From positions 1-40,712 of the forward strand of contig CALFUK010000047.1 in assembly GCA_937929945.1 (NCBI GenBank): a DNA stretch of 40,712 bases, given 5' to 3'. Both the position numbers and the translations under genes were made by a program. This document shows positions 1 to 8,121 of this stretch, piece by piece. Below the pieces are notes generated by a model that had not been told where the DNA came from, did no database searches, and saw only the letters and a program-made list of their open reading frames with translations. Every line of letters begins with the position of its first letter. The first letter of the stretch is position 1. The stretch is from an uncultured Saprospiraceae bacterium. Its GTDB lineage: Bacteria > Bacteroidota > Bacteroidia > Chitinophagales > Saprospiraceae.

Positions 1-479
1 CCAATCTGAATCCCCTTCAAATCATTGGCAAAGCCATTGATCAGAATACCTGCTTTATTCCAGCCTGTAATGCTGAGACCATACACTGCACAGTCATCCG
101 CTTTGATACTAAGTCCATAGTCATTGGGCACACTATTCCCGCCCAGTAAGATCACATCACCAGCAGGATGATTCGCTACGACATCTATCGTGGTATTCGC
201 TTCAGATAGTGAGGGTAGGTCTGTACCAGGTGTGATAAAAAAAGGAGCTGAACCAGATAAAAATTTAAACTCTATGATACTCGCTACTCCATCTGCGTTA
301 GCAGCAAGAATCGCCTCTCGAAGACTGCAGTGGTCTGCATTGCAGCTGCCATCATCGACGTCATCAGTGCGATTGACGAAGTAAGTCGTCTGACTAAATG
401 CTACTGATAGCCATGTCATCATGAGAAAAGAGCAAAGTAGTCGAACTCTACACGGGGAAATGTGATATTTATATTTCAT
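1..479 (-). CDS. Secreted CSLREA-domain protein, N-terminal part (cut by window edge)
   Basis: Only the first 159 codons are inside the window; the gene runs off the left edge. The ATG at 479-477 opens a signal peptide with a basic start (MKYKYHISPCRVR) and a hydrophobic core ending near AFSQ. Directly after it comes the pattern TTYFVNRTDD, then CNADHCSLREAILAAN at about residues 47-62, which is the CSLREA N-terminal domain seen at the front of large secreted proteins. The remainder (GLSITGWNKAGILINGF) looks like rungs of a parallel beta-helix. Such proteins in Bacteroidota are usually long surface or secreted proteins, often with a C-terminal sorting domain, which is not visible here. The export call is firm; the function is unknown. 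Confidence 0.85.
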   Translation of the reverse strand, partial: MKYKYHISPCRVRLLCSFLMMTWLSVAFSQTTYFVNRTDDVDDGSCNADHCSLREAILAANADGVASIIEFKFLSGSAPFFITPGTDLPSLSEANTTIDVVANHPAGDVILLGGNSVPNDYGLSIKADDCAVYGLSITGWNKAGILINGFANDLKGIQI

Positions 480-593
480 AGTAAGATAGATTACGCAGAT
501 CTGGATTACTGCCTTATGTCCCTTACTACACGAATAGGTAAATCAATCCAAGGTAAAATCTTGAATTAATTGGTTAACGGTATTGTAAAAAAA

Positions 594-779
594 TCACTCT
601 TCTTCGGAATCGTTCAAATGCTTTAGCTTCTTATCTTCTACATTATCATCCAAGAAGTCATTGAGCTTATCCACTTCGATATTACTGGTGATCTCACCAA
701 AGGGGCTGATCTTGATATCGAATCCTTTAAGGTCATCATGAACTTCAGGTTCTCCTTCCTTTTTCATTTTCTTAGGCAT
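594..779 (-). CDS. Small acidic conserved protein downstream of gltX
   Basis: A 61-residue protein begins 11 bases after the gltX stop on the same strand, so it is probably the second gene of a gltX operon. It starts with a lysine patch (MPKKMKKEGEPEV) and ends very acidic (NDSEEE). The middle part, GFDIKISPFGEITSNIEVDKLNDFLD, reads like a conserved soluble domain. I recall similar short proteins of unknown function in other Bacteroidota, but no biochemical role. No signal peptide or membrane segment is present. That it is a real gene is supported by operon spacing and amino-acid composition; the function is not known. Confidence 0.7.
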   Translation of the reverse strand: MPKKMKKEGEPEVHDDLKGFDIKISPFGEITSNIEVDKLNDFLDDNVEDKKLKHLNDSEEE

Positions 780-790
780 GATCTTGTTTT

Positions 791-2308
791 TTATAGTTGA
801 CTAATATACGTAAGACCAGCCGATATTCTATCTGCCGTCTCTGATTTGCCCAGTAGAGCCATCGTTTCAAAAATATCTGGACCCTGCATCGTACCCGTTA
901 CGACGATCCTCAAAATTGGTAAAATAGCTCCAAAACTGAGTTCATTCGATTGAATGTATTCCTTCACAGCAGCTTGTATGTTCTCTCCAGAGAAGTCATC
1001 CAGTCCTTCCACTAAGTTCTGAATAGCCAAAAAGTGCTCGTGGTTTTCAGTTTTATATTTTTTCTTCGCCGTCTTATCATCGTATACTGTGGGACGCTCG
1101 AAGAAGAAGCGACCATGACTCAGAAATTCTGGCAGCAGCTCTACCCTCTCTTTCATTAAGCGACAGAATGAGGATAGAAACTCAGGTGACGGCTCATATC
1201 CAGCTTTGTGGACCATAGGCATGATCAGTTCTGCCAGATCCTCATCTGACTTACTGATGATGTATTGCTGATTGTACCATTTACCTTTCTCTATGTCAAA
1301 TCGAGCACCGGACTTATTCACGCGCTCCAGCGAAAATTGTTTCACTAACTCGGCTTCAGATAGAATCTCCTGATCAGTGCCAGGATTCCATCCCAAGAAG
1401 GCTAAGAAGTTCATCGCGGCTTCTGGTAGTATACCATACTCTGCTAGGCCTTCGTACACTTCTTCACCGGCATCCCAATTCTTAGGGAAGACGGGGAAGC
1501 CAAACTTAGCTCCATCTCTCTTGCCCAGCTTACCTTTACCTACTGGCTTCAAAAGGAGTGGGATGTGTGCGAACTGTGGGATGTGATCTTCCCAGCCTAA
1601 TGCTCTGTAAAGGAGTACATGATGAGCCGTACTGGACAGCCACTCCTCACCCCTGATGACATGACTGATCTCCATGTGCTTATCATCGACCACATTGGCC
1701 ATGTGATATGTCGGTAGGCCAGAAGCCTTCATGATGATCTTATCATCCAGCTCTTCACTTCTGAACTCTACTTTATCTCTCACGATGTCACGAAAGGAGA
1801 TCACTTCGCCAGGCGTGATTTTCATTCTGACGGTGACATTTTCATTTTTATCAAGATACTGCTGCACTTTCTCTTTGGACAGGCTCAGACTGTTCTTCAT
1901 CTCTAAGCGGATCGAAGCATCATACTTCTGGCTGACGACTCCTTCTGCCTCCTTGCGTGTCCTCATAGCATCTAGCTCTTCTGAAGTATCAAAGGCGTAG
2001 TAGGCATGCCCCTGATCCAACAGCTGCTGCACATACTTCTGATACAGCTCACTCCTCTCTGACTGGCGGTACGGACCGTAGTCACCACCGATGCCTGGCC
2101 CTTCATCTGGCTCTATGCCCATCCACCTCAGCGAATCTATGACATACTGCTCTGCCCCTTCTACGTACCGCTTTTGGTCCGTATCCTCTATCCTGAGGAT
2201 GAACTTACCTCCCTGCTGCTTAGCTAATAGATAGTCATACAGCGCTGTCCTGACACCACCAATGTGCAGCGGACCTGTAGGTGACGGTGCAAATCTTACT
2301 CTTACCAT
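791..2308 (-). CDS. gltX: Glutamyl-tRNA synthetase
   Basis: Charges tRNA-Glu with glutamate in the cytoplasm. The class I signature HIGG lies in FAPSPTGPLHIGGVRTALYD at the N-terminus, and the KMSKS-type loop reads KLGKRDG, as is usual for Bacteroidota GluRS. Full length, about 505 residues. The reading frame can be extended upstream to a TTG at 2341, but that TTG is part of the -7 box (2339-2346). The ATG at 2308 gives MVRVRFAPSPTG, the usual family start, with a leader of about 20 bases. The gene is divergent from the polysaccharide deacetylase gene and is followed by the small 61-residue gene. Confidence 0.95.
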   Translation of the reverse strand: MVRVRFAPSPTGPLHIGGVRTALYDYLLAKQQGGKFILRIEDTDQKRYVEGAEQYVIDSLRWMGIEPDEGPGIGGDYGPYRQSERSELYQKYVQQLLDQGHAYYAFDTSEELDAMRTRKEAEGVVSQKYDASIRLEMKNSLSLSKEKVQQYLDKNENVTVRMKITPGEVISFRDIVRDKVEFRSEELDDKIIMKASGLPTYHMANVVDDKHMEISHVIRGEEWLSSTAHHVLLYRALGWEDHIPQFAHIPLLLKPVGKGKLGKRDGAKFGFPVFPKNWDAGEEVYEGLAEYGILPEAAMNFLAFLGWNPGTDQEILSEAELVKQFSLERVNKSGARFDIEKGKWYNQQYIISKSDEDLAELIMPMVHKAGYEPSPEFLSSFCRLMKERVELLPEFLSHGRFFFERPTVYDDKTAKKKYKTENHEHFLAIQNLVEGLDDFSGENIQAAVKEYIQSNELSFGAILPILRIVVTGTMQGPDIFETMALLGKSETADRISAGLTYISQL

Positions 2309-2338
2309 GTATTGCGATTTAGATTGTACATTTGATTG

Positions 2339-2346
2339 CAAAAGTA
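2339..2346 (-). promoter_or_regulatory. -7 promoter box for gltX
   Basis: Read on the minus strand the sequence is TACTTTTG, a perfect match to the Bacteroidota -7 consensus TAnnTTTG, about 30 bases before the gltX ATG. I see no clear -33 TTG at the usual spacing. The box lies 10 bases from the start of the divergent deacetylase gene, so the two transcripts share a very small control region. Confidence 0.55.
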
Positions 2347-2356
2347 AGATTATCCA

Positions 2357-2950
2357 TTGTACTTTATTCGTTCTCCCCGAATCTTCAAAAAACTATTCCC
2401 TGACATCATCTGGGATACGAAAGAGCAAGATGGCAGGTTGAGGATCAGCTTCGATGACGGACCCTCAGCCCATACAGAAGAGATACTCGCCATACTGGAC
2501 CATCATGATATTCAGGCCTCCTTTTTTTGTCTCGGGAGGCAGGTAGAGCGATTCCCCGAGCAGTTTGAAATGATCAAAGCGGGTGGACATCTGATCGGTC
2601 ATCACGGCTATGATCACCTAGATGGCTGGAAGACAGATCGAGCTGCGTACCTGCGAGATTTGCATCAGGCAGAATCAATCTTCGCTGCGGCCTACTTCAG
2701 ACCTCCCTACGGACGAATGAGCTGGGCTCAGTATCAAGAGATCAAATCCGAGAAAACAATTGTCATGTGGAGTGCCATGCTGGGTGATTTTGACCCATCA
2801 GTCAGCGCAGAAAAATGTAACGCAAGGCTAAAAAAAACTACGTCAACAGATATTATCCTCCTGCATGATAATGATTCATCCTATCCGAAGAACATTAGCG
2901 TCTTAGCCTCTGTTGTAGAACATCGTAAGCAATTAAACTACAACAAATGA
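2357..2950 (+). CDS. Polysaccharide deacetylase (NodB-homology) family protein
   Basis: A 197-residue NodB-homology domain, likely a metal-dependent carbohydrate-ester deacetylase. All five classical motifs are visible: SFDDGPS (catalytic Asp), GHHGYDH (metal-binding His pair), RPPYGR, the WSAMLGDFD tryptophan motif and ILLHDN (catalytic His). There is no signal peptide, so it is probably cytoplasmic or exported another way. The start is a TTG, which gives MYFIRSPRIFKKLFPDIIW, the usual beginning of this Bacteroidota subfamily. It is divergent from gltX with only a few dozen bases between the two starts. The substrate cannot be told from sequence. Confidence 0.9.
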   Translation: MYFIRSPRIFKKLFPDIIWDTKEQDGRLRISFDDGPSAHTEEILAILDHHDIQASFFCLGRQVERFPEQFEMIKAGGHLIGHHGYDHLDGWKTDRAAYLRDLHQAESIFAAAYFRPPYGRMSWAQYQEIKSEKTIVMWSAMLGDFDPSVSAEKCNARLKKTTSTDIILLHDNDSSYPKNISVLASVVEHRKQLNYNK

Positions 2951-3048
2951 CAGTGCAGCTGTCGTAGATCAATACTACTCTTTATATACATGATCTGGAG
3001 ATCTTTAGCTGCTTGTCATGAGGATATAAAATAGATAAACAAGTGAAA

Positions 3049-4155
3049 ATGCTCTTTCAAATAATCATCGGCTTACTCATAATACTGCCCATCTGTGTCA
3101 TGCTATACATGAAGCTACCGCAGTTTGGAGCCAAAGTCACAGAAGAAAGGATCAAAGAATTCGCTGAGTCGCCCCAGTTCAAGAAGGGACGTTTTAGAAA
3201 TTATGATTTTGCCAGAGCAGACATGAGTTTCTCTAAGCTTCCGAAGCTCATCAGGCAGTCAGTGTTTTCAGGTGTCAATAAGATACCAGATGAAGACTTG
3301 CCCCAGCTACAACGGTCAAAACAAGAATTTGCTGGAATCACTGATGACTCGCTGAGAATGACTTGGTTTGGTCATTCGGCTTATCTCGTCGAAATCGAAG
3401 GCAAGAAGATATTCTTTGACCCCATGTTAGGGCCTGCAGCCTCCCCAATATTCTTTGCTGTCAGAAGATTCAATCAGAAACTACCGCTACGAGCGGAAGA
3501 CTTACCAGAGCTCGATGCCGTGATCTTTACCCATGATCACTACGATCACTTGGATTACTCCACCATTCTAAAGATCAAGGATAAGGTGAAGCACTTCTAC
3601 ACCCCCTTAGGTGTAGGTGACCATTTGATAAAATGGGGCGTCCCATCCGATCGGGTCACACAGTTAGACTGGTATCAAGATGTTAAGATCGACCATCTAA
3701 AACTAATCTGTACGCCCACCCAGCACTTCAGTGGCAGAACCTTCGCCGATCGGGATCGGACATTGTGGTCTTCATGGGTCTTGCAGAGTGAGAAGAAAAA
3801 CATCTTTTTTAATGGTGATTCAGGATACTTCAAAGGATTCAAAGAGATTGGTGATAAGTACGGCCCTTTCGATGTATGCTTCATGGAGTGTGGTCAGTAT
3901 CACTATATGTGGAAGGAGAATCATATGGTACCAGAGGAGACGGCACAAGCATTCCTCGATCTAAGGGGGCAGCAGCTCATACCTCTACACTGGGGTTCGT
4001 TTACATTGGCTCCACATGATTGGTATGACCCCATCGAGCGATTAAGCAGGGCATGTGACTCATTAGACATACACCTAGTCACGCCTCGAATAGGAGAATC
4101 CATCAGCTATACCAATCGAATGCTCAGTGAGGCCTGGTGGAGAGACAGCATGTGA
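3049..4155 (+). CDS. MBL-fold metallohydrolase, NAPE-PLD/RomA-like
   Basis: A metallo-beta-lactamase-fold protein of about 368 residues with an N-terminal hydrophobic helix (LFQIIIGLLIILPICVML), probably a membrane anchor. The zinc-binding signature is THDHYDHLDY at about residues 162-171. Later metal ligands are seen in TQHFSGR, NGDSGYF and PLHWGSF. This arrangement, with LRMTWFGHSAYLVEIEGKKI before it, matches the family containing NAPE-hydrolysing phospholipase D and bacterial RomA-like proteins. It probably hydrolyses a phosphodiester or lipid substrate at the membrane; the substrate is unknown. A GTG at 3043 two codons upstream is an alternative start. The genes on either side seem unrelated. 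Confidence 0.85.
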   Translation: MLFQIIIGLLIILPICVMLYMKLPQFGAKVTEERIKEFAESPQFKKGRFRNYDFARADMSFSKLPKLIRQSVFSGVNKIPDEDLPQLQRSKQEFAGITDDSLRMTWFGHSAYLVEIEGKKIFFDPMLGPAASPIFFAVRRFNQKLPLRAEDLPELDAVIFTHDHYDHLDYSTILKIKDKVKHFYTPLGVGDHLIKWGVPSDRVTQLDWYQDVKIDHLKLICTPTQHFSGRTFADRDRTLWSSWVLQSEKKNIFFNGDSGYFKGFKEIGDKYGPFDVCFMECGQYHYMWKENHMVPEETAQAFLDLRGQQLIPLHWGSFTLAPHDWYDPIERLSRACDSLDIHLVTPRIGESISYTNRMLSEAWWRDSM

Positions 4156-4240
4156 TCCATATACTCAAGATACTTTAACAATTTGTAGCTAAATAAACTT
4201 GTGTAATAGTCCCCAAACTTAGCTATTTTGACAGCCCGTT

Positions 4241-4948
4241 ATGATAAACTGTATAATAGTAGAAGATGAAATTGACGCCCAGAATTTACTAAGCAGGATC
4301 ATTTCCGAATACTGCCCCGACGTAAGTCTACTGGGCATCGCCTCAGACATCGAAAATGCAAAGTCTCTGATCAAGCTACACAGTCCACAACTCCTATTTC
4401 TGGACATCCAATTACAATCTGAGACAAGCTTTGTGCTATTAGATCAAATAAACCATGAGAACCACAAGATCATATTTACCACAGCCTATGAAGAGTATGC
4501 TCTAAAGGCTTACAGGTACGAAACCATCGATTATATACTAAAGCCATACAGCCCAGCAGACATCATAGATGCTATAGAAAAAGTCAAACGAAATATACTC
4601 CTGCCTCAGGAGATCAAAGAAAAAGAATCCGTGACCCTCTTCACACAAGATGGGCAGACCATTGTCAAAATCGAGAATATCATAAGGCTGAAAGCTGACC
4701 GATCTTACTGCATGATATACCTCACCAATCCAGATCGCAACATACTGATCAGCAAACCGCTTAAAGAAATAGCAGAACAGCTACCACAAAATCAATTTTA
4801 CAGAACACATGCGAGCCACCACATCAATCTGGACTATGTTGCCCAATACGCCAATGAAAGAGGAGCAGCGATACTGACAGACGGAACCGCGATACCCGTA
4901 TCTCGCAGAAGAAAACAAGACTTTATACTGAGGCTATCACAATATTAA
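4241..4948 (+). CDS. LytTR-family response regulator
   Basis: A 235-residue two-component regulator. The N-terminal receiver domain has the acidic pair E8-D9, the phospho-acceptor D55 (LLFLDIQL), T80/T81 and K101 (YILKPYSP). The C-terminal half is a LytTR DNA-binding domain (IENIIRLKADRSYCMIYL, ISKPLKEIAEQL, YRTHASHHINL, IPVSRRRKQDF). In Bacteroidota such regulators usually pair with a LytS/YehU-type sensor kinase encoded next to them. The gene just downstream begins one base after this stop codon but is decayed, so the regulator may have lost its cognate sensor. Confidence 0.92.
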   Translation: MINCIIVEDEIDAQNLLSRIISEYCPDVSLLGIASDIENAKSLIKLHSPQLLFLDIQLQSETSFVLLDQINHENHKIIFTTAYEEYALKAYRYETIDYILKPYSPADIIDAIEKVKRNILLPQEIKEKESVTLFTQDGQTIVKIENIIRLKADRSYCMIYLTNPDRNILISKPLKEIAEQLPQNQFYRTHASHHINLDYVAQYANERGAAILTDGTAIPVSRRRKQDFILRLSQY

Positions 4949-4949
4949 T

Positions 4950-5425
4950 ATGAGAAGTCATTTTTCATATTGGGTATTGGTCAGTCTCATCCTACTCATC
5001 AGAATCAGCATTCTCACAGCTCCCCCATTTCGAACGCATCAACTATAATATTGATGATGGCCTTCCTAGCAATGAATGTCACGAAATTTTACAAGATTCG
5101 CTAGGCTGCATCTGGATAGCCACGGATCGAGGCTTATCCCGATTTGATGGATATGAATTTAAGAATTATGGACCTGCAGAGGGGCTAGAAGATATCTCTT
5201 GTCTGAATATCGTCATTGATAAAAAGCAGAGGATATGGATTAATACATTGAGTATGAATATCTATATATACGATTCAGCTATAGATTCATTAATACCATA
5301 TCAATACAACAATATCACTACGGTGAGCCCACAGCAACCAACTGAATGGTGAACGATACAGTATAGAGCCTATCTATACTGATAAGGAGACACAAGTCAA
5401 TATCACAATCAAGTATACCACCTAA
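4950..5425 (+). pseudogene. Remnant of a propeller-type sensor histidine kinase
   Basis: An ATG at 4950 lies one base after the regulator stop and encodes a hydrophobic signal-like stretch (VLVSLILLIRIS), but this frame stops at about 5048. From 5011 the next frame continues sensibly as FSQLPHFERINYNIDDGLPS, then GCIWIATDRGLSRFDG and QRIWINT, which are typical repeats of the two-component regulator propeller. It stops with TGA at 5350-5352. A third frame then carries about 30 residues (LNGERYSIEPIY ... VNITIKY, stop 5425) that resemble the tail of a LytS-type kinase ATPase domain. The linker, membrane helix and kinase core are missing. The most likely reading is one frameshift plus a large internal deletion; the C-terminal assignment is tentative. 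Confidence 0.7.
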
Positions 5426-5440
5426 GCTGTCAGTATGACA

Positions 5441-7216
5441 TCACTCAAAACCATGCATCATCTTACCCAAGACGCCTTTCAGCAGAATACAGATGATTCC
5501 TGCTCCGACAGTGATCCCAGTAAAGATCAGGAAGAACACAGTCATACTGTTAGACTCAGTGATGGCGTCAATGTAGCTACCTGTGATCCCTGCTGACCAG
5601 TTAGCAATGAAATTCGCCACAAACCAAACACCAAACATGAGTCCAATCAATCTAACCGGAGCCAGCTTACTGACATATGACAGTCCGACGGGTGATACAC
5701 ACAGCTCCCCTGCAGTATGTAAAAAGTAAGCCATCACTAACCAAAACATACTCACTGAGGCTGTCTTCGCCCCTTGTGGAATGCCGGCACTGCCATAGGC
5801 TAAAAAGGCAAAGCCTAATCCAACCAAGATCAAACCAATCCCAAACTTAACAGGACCAGAGGTAATGATCTTCTTATCCCAAAACTTAGAAAAGAGTGGC
5901 GCCAAGGTAATGATGAAAAATGAATTCAAAATACTGAACCAAGAAGCCTGAACCTCTGTCTTATCTGCAAGCTCTAATCCGAAATAATTAGCCACGCCAC
6001 CAAAGAAACCCCACTCAAAACCCAGCATCAAGATGACGATGATCCAGATGACGATGAAGCTGGCTGCTAAGATCATATTAGCAAAGCTGATCCTGGACCA
6101 AGTCACATTGAATAATTGTAAAAGCACCCATGTGATGACAGCCATTGAGCCCGCTGTCAATATTGTATTCACTGTATTGAAAATAGCTGCACCAGCCCCG
6201 ACTAAGGTCCGATCAGTATAATCCCTAGAAAAGATGGTCATAGAACCACCTGACTGCTCAAAGGCCCACCAGAAGAAAACGGTGAAAAATGTCAGCACCA
6301 CAATGACCCAGACACGATCCTTCTCTATCTTAGTCAGTGATGGATCAGTTACGATAAAGCCAATGATCGAGATGACACTGCCAAATAATAGAGCAGGCAT
6401 GTATCTCTTATTAATGATATTAAGCGCCGATGCGCTATCTCCCGCAGAACTTAAGAAAAAGATAATTAAAGCGATGACCACACCTATGATGGCCCAAGTG
6501 ATGATCCGCTTAGATCCTCCTGCCACCTCGGTAAGAGAGGTCTCCTGCTTATCAGCGATCCCATCATTCTCAGGCTTCAGGCCTATCTTTCCAAATATTT
6601 TACTGGAGTACCAGAACTGGATCGCTCCTGCTATCATAAAGATCATCGCTAATCCGAATCCATATGACCATGAGATTTTCTCTCCGATATAGCCACAGAG
6701 TAGTATACCTAAAAAAGCTCCTGCATTGATACCCATGTAGAAGATGGTATAGGCCGCATCTTTCTGATCCTCATTATCTCTGTATAGCTGTCCGACAATG
6801 GACGAAATATTAGGTTTGAAGAGTCCATTGCCGAGTATCAACATCGTCAGCCCAGCATAAAAGAAAGCAGGAGTCTCCATCGCCATAGAGGCATGACCCA
6901 TGGCCATAATTAGAGCCCCAATGAATACTGCCATCCGATACCCGAGTAGCTTATCAGCTATGACTCCACCAATGATCGGTGTAAAATAGACAAGCCCAGT
7001 ATAGAGTGCATACAGCTCTAAGGCATCGCTGCGCTCCCACCCATAGCCGCCGTCCATGAGACTCGCCGTCAAAAAGAGCACCAATAAAGCTCGCATCCCG
7101 TAGTAGGAGAATCGCTCCCACATCTCCGTAAAAAACAACACAAATAACCCAGACGGGTGATTTAACACCTTTCCCATGTCCCGAATCGTCCTCTTATCTT
7201 CAGCCAATTGACTCAT
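5441..7216 (-). CDS. POT-family proton-coupled peptide transporter
   Basis: A 591-residue inner-membrane protein with 12 to 14 hydrophobic segments. The family fingerprint is clear: the TEMWERFSYYGMRALL motif in the first helix (ExxERFxYYG), GVIADKLLGYRMAVF in the loop after helix 2, FYMGINAGAFLG in helix 5, and the late AGELCVSPVGLSYVSKLAP segment. POT/PTR2 carriers import di- and tripeptides with protons. An extended loop around residues 210-235 is common in Bacteroidota members. It stands alone, convergent with the decayed sensor gene and about 90 bases from the DUF3109 gene. Confidence 0.93.
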   Translation of the reverse strand: MSQLAEDKRTIRDMGKVLNHPSGLFVLFFTEMWERFSYYGMRALLVLFLTASLMDGGYGWERSDALELYALYTGLVYFTPIIGGVIADKLLGYRMAVFIGALIMAMGHASMAMETPAFFYAGLTMLILGNGLFKPNISSIVGQLYRDNEDQKDAAYTIFYMGINAGAFLGILLCGYIGEKISWSYGFGLAMIFMIAGAIQFWYSSKIFGKIGLKPENDGIADKQETSLTEVAGGSKRIITWAIIGVVIALIIFFLSSAGDSASALNIINKRYMPALLFGSVISIIGFIVTDPSLTKIEKDRVWVIVVLTFFTVFFWWAFEQSGGSMTIFSRDYTDRTLVGAGAAIFNTVNTILTAGSMAVITWVLLQLFNVTWSRISFANMILAASFIVIWIIVILMLGFEWGFFGGVANYFGLELADKTEVQASWFSILNSFFIITLAPLFSKFWDKKIITSGPVKFGIGLILVGLGFAFLAYGSAGIPQGAKTASVSMFWLVMAYFLHTAGELCVSPVGLSYVSKLAPVRLIGLMFGVWFVANFIANWSAGITGSYIDAITESNSMTVFFLIFTGITVGAGIICILLKGVLGKMMHGFE

Positions 7217-7302
7217 ATATATGTATTTTAAATTTTAATCAGTTGGCAATATAATATATTGCTCGATAGCTTTAGGGTAAAACAAATAAGATTTAGACAC
7301 TC

Positions 7303-7896
7303 TTAGGACAGCTCAGATCGTGAATCCATATATTTAGCGGCTTCTTGCATCTCTTCATAAAATGCCTCATCATAGTGCCTGATGATCGCATCCTTCAAAA
7401 ACTCAAAGACCCTGACTTCCTTTTCTTCACCCAGCTGACAAGCTGCTGAGCAGATGTCCCATCGATCGTAGTTGATCGCTTCAAAACCAGAGATCTCATT
7501 CTTAGCAATGCGTATGGGGTATAGATGACATGAAATAGGCTTCTTAAAATCAGTCTGCCCATCTCGATGCGCCTCTTCGATGCCGCAGCTAGCAAAACCT
7601 AGCTCGCTACGAGTCATGAAAACACAGGCAGAATCGGGCATCAGCGTCGTTCCTTCACTATTCATGTCCTTGTAGTATTGATGAAATCCATCAGCCTCAA
7701 TTTTTGCTCGACTGGAGTCAGATAGATACGGTAGTATTTTATCCAGATAAGAGCTTATAATATTAATTTCTTCAGCACTGAGTGGAGCCCCGAAGTCACC
7801 TTCATGGCAGCAGGCCCCTTTGCACTTATCCAAATTACAAATGAAGGATTTAGAGAACACGTCGTCACTGACTAAGATATCCTGAATAATGACCAC
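7303..7896 (-). CDS. DUF3109 family cysteine-rich protein
   Basis: About 197 residues. The cysteine cluster CNLDKCKGACC near residues 20-30, followed by GAPLSAEE, is the DUF3109 signature, and further Cys/His residues (SCGIEEAHR, ISCHLYPIRI, ICSAACQLG) suggest a metal site related to YkgJ-type zinc/iron-binding proteins. The frame stays open to an ATG at 7962, but those 22 extra residues are unlike the family. The GTG at 7896-7894 gives VVIIQDILVSDDVFSKSF, the usual beginning, so I prefer it. Cytoplasmic, function unknown. It is divergent from citrate synthase. Confidence 0.85.
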   Translation of the reverse strand: MVIIQDILVSDDVFSKSFICNLDKCKGACCHEGDFGAPLSAEEINIISSYLDKILPYLSDSSRAKIEADGFHQYYKDMNSEGTTLMPDSACVFMTRSELGFASCGIEEAHRDGQTDFKKPISCHLYPIRIAKNEISGFEAINYDRWDICSAACQLGEEKEVRVFEFLKDAIIRHYDEAFYEEMQEAAKYMDSRSELS

Positions 7897-8075
7897 TGAA
7901 ATACGGTTTTGATACGATGGAGTACATATTGGGGTATCACGTAAATTTTCTAAAATATACAAGCGGTAAAGGCTTTCTACACTTCCACTGAACTATTTGA
8001 TACCCTAACGTTACTATATTGGCTGTAAAAGTAATTAAGTGCTGATTGAATCGAGTCATTCACTGATAAAAACAT

Positions 8076-8083
8076 TAGTTTTG
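8076..8083 (+). promoter_or_regulatory. -7 promoter box for gltA
   Basis: TAGTTTTG matches the Bacteroidota -7 consensus TAnnTTTG and is followed by GC. It lies 38 bases before the gltA ATG, which predicts a leader of about 30 bases. No TTG at the expected 19-20 base spacing upstream is evident, so this rests on the -7 box alone. Confidence 0.55.
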
Positions 8084-8121
8084 CGCTTTGATATCTGAAA
8101 ATTTTAACTACGACAACATTG

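Noticed and set aside
6033-6692. Long plus-strand frames opposite the POT transporter
   Set aside because: They are antisense shadows of a strongly supported gene.
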